From Janthinobacterium sp. LM6 (lineage in GTDB: Bacteria; Pseudomonadota; Gammaproteobacteria; Burkholderiales; Burkholderiaceae_D), in assembly GCF_002002885.1 (NCBI RefSeq), contig NZ_CP019510.1, forward strand, positions 4,588,001 to 4,652,000: a stretch of 64,000 nucleotides of DNA, read 5' to 3'. Of this stretch, positions 18,593 to 26,503 are shown piece by piece. A program made the translations under genes and the position numbers. Under the pieces are notes generated by a model, which was given only the letters and a program-made list of their open reading frames with translations, was not told the DNA's origin and made no database searches. Position 1 is the stretch's first letter. Each line of letters starts with the position of its first letter.

Positions 18593-19060
18593 TTATCCGC
18601 GCCGTGCCGGACACGGCGTGTCGCGGTAAAACACAAAGCCGCCCAGGCCGATGGCTTGCGTATCGGCCTTCACGGCGTACACCAGCGTATTCCTGGTCGC
18701 CTCGACCCTCAGCAGGTTCTGGTGCAGCACCGTTTGCGCGTGCGACAGGGCCAAAGATGGGGTCGGCGCCAGCTGCAAACGCAGTTCGGACGTGGCCGCA
18801 TCGTAGGCCCAGCGGCCCGGATTGAAGAAGGCGAAGCCGCCGTCGAAACGCAGGCTGCCATCCTTGAACTGGGTCAGGCAAATGCCGGGAAATTCGCTGG
18901 GCGGGTTGTACCAGGTGGCGGCCACGGCGGCATCGGCCGGCGTCTTGCCCGGCATCTGCATGCCGCCGGACGTGCCATGGTTGCCGCCCATGCCGGCGCA
19001 AGCGGCCAGCGCCGCGAGGCAGGCGGCAGCGGCCGCCCGTTTGATGATGATCCTGTGCAT
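18593..19060 (-). CDS. Predicted lipoprotein, unknown
   Basis: A 155-residue protein with a lipoprotein signal peptide and lipobox LAAC (Cys21). The mature part is small and beta-rich, starts with a Gly/Met-rich linker and has two more cysteines (GICLTQF and the C-terminal DTPCPARRG) that could pair in the periplasm. I do not recognise a family. It stands between the signalling operon and the helicase gene, on the same strand as both but with its own spacing. Confidence 0.7.
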   Translation of the reverse strand: MHRIIIKRAAAAACLAALAACAGMGGNHGTSGGMQMPGKTPADAAVAATWYNPPSEFPGICLTQFKDGSLRFDGGFAFFNPGRWAYDAATSELRLQLAPTPSLALSHAQTVLHQNLLRVEATRNTLVYAVKADTQAIGLGGFVFYRDTPCPARRG

Positions 19061-19141
19061 GCACGTCCCCTTGCTTTATAGAAACACAATCTTAGTCCGG
19101 GAAACGTGGCCGTTCAAGCGGCCAGCGCACATAAGATGGAT

Positions 19142-20404
19142 TTAATTGCCCTCGGCCGCTTTCGCCGCCAGGGCAGCCGCTTCACGCAATTTGTCCTTTT
19201 TGCTCTTGCGCGCGCCCTTTACGCCGCCGTTGACCGTATCGGTGACGGGATGCACGGGCGCGGGCAATTCCGTCGGCTCGAAACCGGCCACCACTTCGCG
19301 CACGATGCGCAAGTCGTTGCGGTTTTCGATCAGGCGGAAATGCGCTTCCGTATCGGCCGTCACGAAGCTGATGGCCGTGCCGCTTTCGCCGGCGCGGCCC
19401 GTGCGGCCGATGCGGTGCGTGTAGTCGACGGCCGAACGGGGCAAGTCATAGTTGACGACGGCCGGCAAGCCGGCGATGTCGATGCCGCGCGCGGCCACGT
19501 CGGTGGCGACCAGCACCTGCAAACGGCACGCCTTGAAGTCGGCCAGCAGCTGGCTGCGCGTGCCCTGGCTGAATTCGCCGTGGAAGGCGCCCACGTGCAA
19601 GCCCGCGCGCTGCAGCTTGTCGGCCACGTGTTCGGCCGCGTACTTGGTGGCGACGAACACCAGCACGCGCTCCCACTGCTGCTGCAGGATCAGGTAGCGC
19701 AGCAGCTGCGTGCGGCGCGGCACGTCGACCGTGATGGCGCGCTGCACGATGTCGGGCTTGTCCTGCGGTTCGGATGCCACCTCGATGCGCACGGGTTCCC
19801 GGAGCAGGCCGTCGGCCAGCGCCTGCACGTTGTCGGGGAAGGTGGCGGAGAAGAACAGGTTTTGCCGCTGCTTGGGCAGCAGCGCCAGGATGGCGTTGAT
19901 TTCCTCGCTGAAACCCATGTCGAGCAGACGGTCGGCCTCGTCGAGCACGAACAGCGACACGCCGCCCAGTTTCACGGCATTCTGGCGCACCAGGTCCAGC
20001 AGGCGGCCCGGCGTGGCGACGACGATATCGGCGCCGCCGCGCAAGTCCATCATCTGCGGATTGATCGACACGCCGCCGAACAGCACGGAAATCTTCAGTT
20101 TGACGGGCAGCGGCTTGGCCAGCGCGTGCACCGTCTGCCCCACCTGCGCCGCCAGTTCGCGCGTGGGCACGAGGATCAGCGCGCGCACCTGGCGCGGGCC
20201 GGAAACGGGCGCCATCAGCGCCTGCAGCAGCGGCAGCGCGTAGGCGGCCGTCTTGCCGGAACCCGTCTGCGCCGCGCCCAGCACGTCGCTGCCGCGCAGG
20301 ATGGCGGGAATGGCGGCCGCCTGGATGGCCGTCGGCGCGGCATAGCCGGCCTTGTCGACGGCGCGGACCAGGGCGGGAATCAGACCCAGTGAGGAAAATG
20401 GCAT
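19142..20404 (-). CDS. rhlE: DEAD-box ATP-dependent RNA helicase, RhlE type
   Basis: A 420-residue helicase with all core motifs: Q motif (AIQAAAIP), motif I AQTGSGKT, PTRELAAQ, motif II DEAD followed by RLLDMGF, SATF and motif VI HRIGRTGRAG. RhlE-type enzymes unwind short RNA duplexes in ribosome maturation and RNA turnover, often in the cold. The C-terminal tail is short and Lys/Ala-rich. Several paralogues usually exist in this group, so the exact name among RhlE-like copies is uncertain. Confidence 0.92.
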   Translation of the reverse strand: MPFSSLGLIPALVRAVDKAGYAAPTAIQAAAIPAILRGSDVLGAAQTGSGKTAAYALPLLQALMAPVSGPRQVRALILVPTRELAAQVGQTVHALAKPLPVKLKISVLFGGVSINPQMMDLRGGADIVVATPGRLLDLVRQNAVKLGGVSLFVLDEADRLLDMGFSEEINAILALLPKQRQNLFFSATFPDNVQALADGLLREPVRIEVASEPQDKPDIVQRAITVDVPRRTQLLRYLILQQQWERVLVFVATKYAAEHVADKLQRAGLHVGAFHGEFSQGTRSQLLADFKACRLQVLVATDVAARGIDIAGLPAVVNYDLPRSAVDYTHRIGRTGRAGESGTAISFVTADTEAHFRLIENRNDLRIVREVVAGFEPTELPAPVHPVTDTVNGGVKGARKSKKDKLREAAALAAKAAEGN

Positions 20405-20437
20405 AGCGGGCCTTCTTATTATTTAGTCATGAAGTGA

Positions 20438-20462
20438 GACCGGCCGCAATGTGCGGCCGGTC
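20438..20462 (-). terminator. Perfect 11-bp hairpin after the DUF4105 gene
   Basis: GACCGGCCGCA (20438-20448), loop ATG, TGCGGCCGGTC (20452-20462). It lies between the DUF4105 stop and the helicase start, both on the minus strand. There is no T run after it, so it may be a weak or factor-assisted terminator. Confidence 0.5.
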
Positions 20463-20489
20463 GGAATAGCGACAGTATAAAGCAGGCGC

Positions 20490-21548
20490 TTACTGCCTGG
20501 GCATTTGCAGCTTCGGAAAGCCCGCTTCGTCATAGCCCGGCATGCCGCGGCGGATCGCATGCGAAAAATCCGCGTCGTCGTTGGCCGCCCGCGCGCGCGC
20601 CGTGACGTGGCCCCCCGTACGCAGCTGCTGGAAGGTCTGGCCGGGCACCAGGCCCTTGACGTCGAACAGGTAGCGGTCCAGGTAGCCCGAGGCCATCAGC
20701 CGGTAATCGAGCGGCAGGCCCGGCACGATGCGGCGCACCATCTCGAAGACGATGGTGGTGCAGTTGGCCGTCAGCGTGTTGTAGAACTGCGGCTGGTTTT
20801 TCAGCGATTGCGCCTCGTCCAGGTAGGCGAGGAACAGCGAGCGCATGGCCGCTTTCGGCATCATCACGCGGTACAGATGCATGTCCTCGCCCCGCGCATT
20901 CGTGCGCACGCGCAGGATGTCGCGCTCGTCGGCGGCGATCAGGCTCATCTCGAAGTGCTTGAAGAAGCCGCCGATGGCGGAAAAGCTCTCGCCCTTTTCC
21001 TTGCGGATCTCGATGGAAAACGTCAAAAAGCGCCCGTCGGCAAAGCCGAACGAGATCAGGGTATGCGCGATATAGGGGCCCGTCCAGTACGACAGCGCCG
21101 TATCCACCGTGCGCAGTTCGTCGAGGTCGTAGCTGCGCTGCTCCCACTTGACCGTGTAGTCGTCATCGCTGCGCCAGTCGAAATTGCGCACATTGTCCAG
21201 GGTCACGAGATTGCCCTTGAGCGTGCCCGTCACATTGCGCGCCACGTCGTCGGCCCACACGCGCTGCTGCTTCGGCGTGATCAGGCTCCACCACAGGAGC
21301 AGCAGGATAAAACCGGCCGCATACGGCAGCAACACGCGCACATCGCCGCGCGTCCACCACAGCGCGATGCTGGCCACGCCCAGCGCGCCCCACAGCAGCG
21401 CGCCGATGGCTTGCGCCGCCGTGCCGCCGGACAGTTGGTACCACAGCGCCAGCGCGCCCCACAGTGCGGTCAACAGGAGAATCAGGGAAACGGCCATTTT
21501 GCCGATACTGCCCAGCACGGAGCGGGCACGCAGTGATAAGAAAGTCAT
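20490..21548 (-). CDS. DUF4105 membrane protein
   Basis: A 352-residue protein with three N-terminal hydrophobic segments (about 15-110) and a large soluble domain of the DUF4105 type (NFDWRSDDDY, SFGFADGRFLTFSIEIRKE, NCTTIVFEMVRRI). The conserved Asn-Cys-Thr-Thr is reminiscent of a papain-like active site, and a protease fold has been proposed for such domains, but activity is unknown. The start at 21548 is the first ATG of the membrane part; a longer frame to 21623 has no support. Confidence 0.85.
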   Translation of the reverse strand: MTFLSLRARSVLGSIGKMAVSLILLLTALWGALALWYQLSGGTAAQAIGALLWGALGVASIALWWTRGDVRVLLPYAAGFILLLLWWSLITPKQQRVWADDVARNVTGTLKGNLVTLDNVRNFDWRSDDDYTVKWEQRSYDLDELRTVDTALSYWTGPYIAHTLISFGFADGRFLTFSIEIRKEKGESFSAIGGFFKHFEMSLIAADERDILRVRTNARGEDMHLYRVMMPKAAMRSLFLAYLDEAQSLKNQPQFYNTLTANCTTIVFEMVRRIVPGLPLDYRLMASGYLDRYLFDVKGLVPGQTFQQLRTGGHVTARARAANDDADFSHAIRRGMPGYDEAGFPKLQMPRQ

Positions 21549-21731
21549 GCCGCAATTATAGGGCCAAGCGCAGGAACAGGTACGTTCAGGCAACTGCTGC
21601 GGCAACAGGACGCGACAGCGCAATCATTGCTTGCCTGCTAATTTATTTCATGAGAGCATATTGCCAAAATAAAATGTATAGACAAGGCAGCCTGTCACGG
21701 CAGCGGCGCCTTGGCTTTCCCAGGAGATACC

Positions 21732-22436
21732 TTGCAGCCCCCTTCCCTGTACGCCCTCGCCGGCAGCCTCAATTCCCTCTTCATCGTCGTCAGCCTGTAC
21801 GGCCTGTGGTCGCAGCTGCAAAAAATCTGGCGGCGCAAGCGCGATGCCGGCATCGGCGCCGGCCAGACGACGGACATCCTGTCCATCAACCAGTTCACCG
21901 TCAGCTTCCTCGCGTATTGCGCGTTTTTCGTGTACGGCTATTCGATCACGCCGTTCAACCACTACATCGTCTGGCCCCGCCTGGTCGCCTCGCTGATCGC
22001 GCTGGCCATCCTGTATGAAATCCACCGCGACCGCCGCAGCTTGACATCGCGCAATGCGCTGCTGGCCTGCGCGCTGCTGCTGGGTGCGGGCGTGGCGGGA
22101 TTGCTGTTCGGCCCCACCTTTACGGATGAAAAGCGCGTGATCTCGCAAAGCCTGATCGTTGCCGTCACCGTGCTGCTGGCGCAGGGCTACGCGCACCAGA
22201 TCCGCTTGATCTGGCGCTCGGGCAGGACGGGTGCCGTGTCCCTGAAAATGAGCCAGTTCATCCTGGCGATGGATGCCAGCACCATCCTCTTTGCCTGCGT
22301 CATGGGGGTATCGACAGGCTGGCCCTTGCTGCTGCTGGCCTGCGTCAGCGCCACGACCAAGCTGATCATCATGTGGCTGTTCCGCTGGGAGAAGGCCAGC
22401 CCCGCCGCGCAAATCAAACGGCGGGCGCTGGCCTGA
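21732..22436 (+). CDS. PQ-loop repeat membrane protein
   Basis: A 234-residue protein with about seven membrane segments. Two loops resemble PQ-loop motifs (LWSQLQKIWRRKR and HQIRLIWRSGRTGAVSL), and the segment FVYGYSITPFNHYI then WPRLVASLIALAILYEI also fits SWEET/PQ-loop carriers. I set the start at the TTG at 21732 because AGGAG lies five bases ahead. Substrate unknown; relatives carry sugars, amino acids or remain uncharacterised. Confidence 0.7.
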   Translation: MQPPSLYALAGSLNSLFIVVSLYGLWSQLQKIWRRKRDAGIGAGQTTDILSINQFTVSFLAYCAFFVYGYSITPFNHYIVWPRLVASLIALAILYEIHRDRRSLTSRNALLACALLLGAGVAGLLFGPTFTDEKRVISQSLIVAVTVLLAQGYAHQIRLIWRSGRTGAVSLKMSQFILAMDASTILFACVMGVSTGWPLLLLACVSATTKLIIMWLFRWEKASPAAQIKRRALA

Positions 22437-22477
22437 GGCTAGAATGAAGGCATCGCCACCTTGTTGAAAGCACCGCC

Positions 22478-22834
22478 ATGCATGCTCCCATCCCCATCCT
22501 GCGCAGCTTTTCCGAAGAAAAAACACGCGAGTTCTACCTCGGTTTTCTCGGTTTCACCCTGGACTGGGAACACCGCTTCGAGCCCACGGCGCCGCTGTAC
22601 CTTCAGGTGACGCGCGGTGATCTCGTGCTGCATCTGTCCGAGCACTACGGCGACGCCACGCCAGGTGCTGCGCTGTTGATCCCCGTCGACGATATCGCCG
22701 CCCTGCACGCGGAACTGCAGGCGAAGGATTACCCGTATGCGCGGCCCGGCATCCGCGACGAGGATTGGGGCCGCATCCTGGAAGTGGCGGACCCGTTCGG
22801 CAACCGGCTGCGCTTCTGGCAGCGTAGCGAGTAA
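22478..22834 (+). CDS. VOC (glyoxalase/bleomycin-resistance) family protein
   Basis: A 118-residue protein with the single-unit VOC fold: PILRSFSEEKTREFYLGFLGF at the start and DPFGNRLRFWQR at the end. The loop HLSEHYGDATPG is typical of bleomycin-binding-like proteins that sequester or modify a small compound. No metal-dependent enzyme can be assigned. It stands alone between the PQ-loop gene and the convergent tarD. Confidence 0.88.
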   Translation: MHAPIPILRSFSEEKTREFYLGFLGFTLDWEHRFEPTAPLYLQVTRGDLVLHLSEHYGDATPGAALLIPVDDIAALHAELQAKDYPYARPGIRDEDWGRILEVADPFGNRLRFWQRSE

Positions 22835-22836
22835 CC

Positions 22837-24006
22837 CTATTGCCCGCTCAGCGCCCGCATTTCCGCATACAGGTTCGCCTTGCCCTCGAAGCCGATGCCG
22901 ACCAGGTCCGGCATGGTGATGTGGCCGTTTTCCACGCGCACGCCGTCGGGAAAGCCGCCGAACGGCTGGAATAAGTCCGGATACGATTCATTGCCGCCCA
23001 GGCCCAGGCCGGCCGCGATATTCAGCGACATCTGGTGGCCGCCGTGCGGGATGCAGCGGCTGCGCGACCAGCCGTGCTGGTGCAGCATGTCCAAGGTGCG
23101 CAGGTATTCCACCAGGCCGTAGCTGAGGGCGCAGTCGAACTGCAGCCAGTCGCGGTCGGCGCGCATGCCGCCGTAGCGGATCAGGTTGCGCGCATCCTGC
23201 ATGGAAAACAGGTTTTCGCCCGTCGCCATCGGCTTGTCATAATAGCTGCGCAGGGTCGCTTGCAGCTCGAAGTCGAGCGGGTCGCCCGCCTCCTCGTACC
23301 AGAACAGGTCGTATTCACGCAGCGCCTTGGCGTAGGCGATCGACGTATCGAGGTCGAAACGGCCGTTCGCGTCCACGCACAGCTTCTGTCCATCCTGCAG
23401 CACTTCCATGATGGCGTCGATGCGGCGCAAGTCCTCGTCCAGCGAGGCGCCGCCGATCTTCTTCTTGACCACCGTGTAGCCGCGGTCGATATAGCTGCGC
23501 ATCTCGTCCTGCAAGGCGGACAGGCTCTGGCCCGGATAGTAATAGCCGCCGGCCGCATACACGAACACCTTTTTGTCGGGCACGCCCGTGCCGTGGCGTT
23601 CGGCCAGCAACTGGAACAGCGGCTTGTTCTCGATCTTCGCCACGGCGTCCCAGATGGCCATGTCGATGGTGCCGATGGCTACCGAGCGCTCGCCATGGCC
23701 GCCCGGCTTTTCATTGGTGTACATGCAATCCCATACCTTGTGCGGGTCGAGGTTGGCGCCGTCATCCGTCACGAGACTGGCCGGATCGGCGTCGAGGATG
23801 CGCGGGATGAAACGTTCGCGCATCAGCATGCCCTGGCCGTAGCGGCCATTCGAATTGAAGCCGTAGCCGACGACGGGCTTGCCGTCGCGCATCACATCCG
23901 TGACGACGGCCACCAGACTTAACGTCATCTTCGTGAAATCGATGTAGGCGTTGCGGATGGGGGAAGAGATGGGGATGGTCTTTTCGCGGATTTCGACGAT
24001 TTTCAT
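22837..24006 (-). CDS. tarD: D-tartrate dehydratase (enolase superfamily)
   Basis: A 389-residue enzyme very similar along its whole length to the characterised D-tartrate dehydratase of Bradyrhizobium (from memory). It dehydrates D-tartrate to oxaloacetate. The KxK base motif is at 181-183 (KKK-IGG), metal ligands at Asp212 (VDAN), Glu238/239 and Glu264 (TGEN), and the second catalytic residue His321 (PHGGHQ). Each sits one residue before its published counterpart. It is divergent from a LysR regulator; the 97-base gap should hold the control region. No tartrate transporter is next to it. Confidence 0.92.
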   Translation of the reverse strand: MKIVEIREKTIPISSPIRNAYIDFTKMTLSLVAVVTDVMRDGKPVVGYGFNSNGRYGQGMLMRERFIPRILDADPASLVTDDGANLDPHKVWDCMYTNEKPGGHGERSVAIGTIDMAIWDAVAKIENKPLFQLLAERHGTGVPDKKVFVYAAGGYYYPGQSLSALQDEMRSYIDRGYTVVKKKIGGASLDEDLRRIDAIMEVLQDGQKLCVDANGRFDLDTSIAYAKALREYDLFWYEEAGDPLDFELQATLRSYYDKPMATGENLFSMQDARNLIRYGGMRADRDWLQFDCALSYGLVEYLRTLDMLHQHGWSRSRCIPHGGHQMSLNIAAGLGLGGNESYPDLFQPFGGFPDGVRVENGHITMPDLVGIGFEGKANLYAEMRALSGQ

Positions 24007-24103
24007 GCGGCTCTCCTGTGCTTGAATGGTGACGCCAGCTTAACCGCGATATGCAGCCGTATAATCGATAGCAATTTAAACCATTCTTCACTTCAAGTTA
24101 ATA

Positions 24104-25024
24104 ATGAAAAGCGACGCCACCACGGAAATGGCCTTCTTTGTGCTGCTGGCCAAGCTGGGCAGCCTGTCGGCCACGGCGCGCGAGCTGGGCATCACGCCGC
24201 CCGCCGTCAGCAAGCGCCTGCAGTTGATGGAGCAGCGCCTGGGCGTGCGGCTGCTGAACCGCAGCACGCGGCGCATCAGCCTGACGGGCGACGGCGAAAG
24301 CTATCTGCAGCAGGCGCGGCAAATCCTCGACGACATCCGCGCCATGGAAGAGTCCTTGGCCAGCGGCAGCGCGGAACCGCGTGGTTTGCTGCGCGTCAAC
24401 GCCACCCTGGGTTTCGGCCGCACGGTGATCGCGCCCCTGCTGTCGCAATTCGCCCTGCGCCACCCGCAGCTGGAAGTGCAGCTGCAACTGACGGACAGCC
24501 CCATCAACCTCGTCGAGCAGGCGTACGACCTGGGCATCCGCTTCGGCGACTTGCCCGACACGCGCCTGTCGGCGCGGCGCATCATGTCGAACCGGCGTTT
24601 CCTGTGCGCCTCGCCCGCCTACCTGCAGGAGCACGGCACGCCGCAAACGCCCGACGACTTGGCGCAACACCGCTGCATCGTGCACCGGCAGAATGACGAC
24701 GCCTACGGCATCTGGCGTTTGAGCCGCGGCCGCGCCACCCATACGGTGAAGGTGCGCGGCACGGTAGCCAGCAACGATGGCGACGTGGTGCTGGGCTGGG
24801 CGCTGGACGGCCACGGCATCCTGCTGCGCTCGGAATGGGACCTGGCGCGCTACCTCGACAGCGGCCGCCTGCGCATAGTGCTGGAAGATTACGCACTGGC
24901 GCCGGCCGACCTGTATGCCTATTATCCGAGCCGCCACCAGTTGCCCGCCAAAGTGCGCGCTTTTATCAATTTTCTCATCCAGCAGTTGCAGCCGGAAGCG
25001 GCCACGGCGGCCAAATCAGGTTAA
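24104..25024 (+). CDS. LysR regulator divergent from tarD
   Basis: A 306-residue regulator: winged helix at 1-62 (SLSATARELGITPPAVSKRLQLMEQ region), effector domain at about 90-295. The sequence belongs to the large CrgA/DmlR-like group (PINLVEQAYDLGIRFGDLPD). DmlR-like proteins activate genes for D-malate or tartrate breakdown, which fits control of the divergent D-tartrate dehydratase. Ligand assignment to tartrate is inference. Confidence 0.9.
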   Translation: MKSDATTEMAFFVLLAKLGSLSATARELGITPPAVSKRLQLMEQRLGVRLLNRSTRRISLTGDGESYLQQARQILDDIRAMEESLASGSAEPRGLLRVNATLGFGRTVIAPLLSQFALRHPQLEVQLQLTDSPINLVEQAYDLGIRFGDLPDTRLSARRIMSNRRFLCASPAYLQEHGTPQTPDDLAQHRCIVHRQNDDAYGIWRLSRGRATHTVKVRGTVASNDGDVVLGWALDGHGILLRSEWDLARYLDSGRLRIVLEDYALAPADLYAYYPSRHQLPAKVRAFINFLIQQLQPEAATAAKSG

Positions 25025-25029
25025 ACTAC

Positions 25030-25051
25030 AATATTGCGATATGGCAATATT
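25030..25051. promoter_or_regulatory. 22-bp AT-rich palindrome in front of motA
   Basis: AATATTGC (25030-25037), six bases, GCAATATT (25044-25051): a perfect 8-bp dyad in the 42-base gap between the LysR stop and the motA start, directly ahead of the ribosome site. Too AT-rich for a terminator; it looks like an operator. Confidence 0.5.
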
Positions 25052-25066
25052 ATGAAGGAGTAGGTT

Positions 25067-25930
25067 TTGCTAGTCATACTCGGATTTCTCGTCGTGCTGT
25101 TTTCCGTCTTCGGCGGCTTCGCCATGCAGGGCGGCCATTTGGCGGCCCTGTTCCAGCCGCTGGAACTGCTGATGATCGGCGGCGCGGCGCTGGGCACCTT
25201 CTTTGTCGGCAACGACGCCAAGGCCATCCGCGCCACGTTCGCCGCCATTCCCACCCTGTTCCACGGTTCGCAATACACGAAGGCGCGCTATATGGAACTG
25301 ATGGGACTGATGTATGAAATCCTCAGCAAGATCCGCAAGGAAGGCTTGATGTCGGTCGAAGACGATATCGACGATCCGTACCGCAGTCCCATCTTCGTGA
25401 AATACCCGTACACGCTCGGCGACGAGCACATCCTGGAATTCATTACCGATTATTTGCGCCTGATGGTGTCCGGCAATATGGATGCTTACCAGATCGAAAA
25501 CCTGATGGATAACGAGATCGAAACGCACCATGAAGATGCGGAAATGCCGATCCAGACGATTTCGCAGCTGGCCGACGCCATGCCCGCCTTCGGCATCGTG
25601 GCCGCCGTGATGGGCGTGGTGCACACGATGGCCTCCGTCGGCTTGCCGCCGGCCGAGCTGGGCGTGCTGATCGCGCAGGCGCTGGTGGGCACCTTCATCG
25701 GCATCCTGCTGGCGTATGGCTTCATCGCGCCGCTGGCCAGCTTGCTGCGCCGCAAGCACCATGAAACGGCAAAGATGTACCAGTGCGTGAAAGTGACGTT
25801 ATTGGCCAGCCTGAACGGCTACGCCCCGGCGCTGGCCGTGGAATTCGGCCGCAAGGTCATTTCCGCCACGGAACGCCCGTCGTTCAGCGAACTGGAAAAC
25901 CACGTGCGCCAGGTGCGCACGAAGAACTGA
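25067..25930 (+). CDS. motA: Flagellar stator protein MotA, without an adjacent motB
   Basis: A 287-residue MotA aligned end to end with the E. coli protein. It has four membrane helices; the cytoplasmic loop keeps the charged residues that contact FliG (Arg and Glu in SKIRKEGLMSVEDDI), and the conserved prolines in DAMPAFGIVAAVMG and YGFIAPLAS. With MotB it forms the proton channel that turns the motor. The start is TTG with AAGGAG six bases ahead, as MotA normally begins MLxxLG. The next gene is an unrelated VOC gene on the other strand, so motB must lie elsewhere. Confidence 0.94.
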   Translation: MLVILGFLVVLFSVFGGFAMQGGHLAALFQPLELLMIGGAALGTFFVGNDAKAIRATFAAIPTLFHGSQYTKARYMELMGLMYEILSKIRKEGLMSVEDDIDDPYRSPIFVKYPYTLGDEHILEFITDYLRLMVSGNMDAYQIENLMDNEIETHHEDAEMPIQTISQLADAMPAFGIVAAVMGVVHTMASVGLPPAELGVLIAQALVGTFIGILLAYGFIAPLASLLRRKHHETAKMYQCVKVTLLASLNGYAPALAVEFGRKVISATERPSFSELENHVRQVRTKN

Positions 25931-25957
25931 TCCCGCCTGTTCCGCTTGCCCGGCGCT

Positions 25958-26356
25958 TCAGGCTTCCGGCGCCGTCCAGACCAGGTTCCACAGGTGGCCA
26001 TCGATATCCTCGAAGCCCTGGTCATACATGAAGCCATGGTCTTCGGGCGGATGCGGGATGCGGCCACCGGCGGCCCTGGCCTTGGCGATCAGGCTGTCCA
26101 CCTCTTCCCGGCTTTCGCAACTGAGGCAAATGACCACTTCATTGGCTTCCTTGGCCTTCGCCACCGGCTTGCCGATCAGGGACTGGAAGAAGGCTTCGGT
26201 CGTCAGCATGGCCTGGATGGTGTCGTCGACGATGTTCATGAAGGCCGCGTTTTCGCCGCTGAAGCGGGAATTGAAGGTAAAGCCGAGGGCGGAAAAGAAG
26301 GCCCTGGATTTATCCAGGTCCTTCACGGGCAGGTTGAGGATGATCTGTTTGTTCAT
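25958..26356 (-). CDS. VOC family protein (PhnB/glyoxalase-like)
   Basis: A 132-residue protein with the VOC pattern KQIILNLPVKDLDKSRAFF at the start and GFEDIDGHLWNLVW at the end. It resembles the widespread group often annotated as extradiol dioxygenase or lactoylglutathione lyase family. No metal-ligand assignment is safe. AAGGAAGCGCC precedes the ATG at 26356; a longer frame to 26395 lacks a ribosome site. Confidence 0.88.
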   Translation of the reverse strand: MNKQIILNLPVKDLDKSRAFFSALGFTFNSRFSGENAAFMNIVDDTIQAMLTTEAFFQSLIGKPVAKAKEANEVVICLSCESREEVDSLIAKARAAGGRIPHPPEDHGFMYDQGFEDIDGHLWNLVWTAPEA

Positions 26357-26503
26357 GGCGCTTCCTTGTTTCCCTGGTGAAAGTGGAATGGGCAAGCGGT
26401 GCGCCGTCCCGGCGACGGGTGGCGGCGCACCAAATTGACACGCTGGTGAAAAAAGAGCCCCTCTAGAATATCAACAAATGCTGAAGAAAGGCGCAGACCA
26501 TGC

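Noticed and set aside
26401..26428. GC-rich imperfect hairpin between VOC and MocR genes as terminator
   Set aside because: No T run in either direction and 75 bases from the nearest stop; too weak to annotate.
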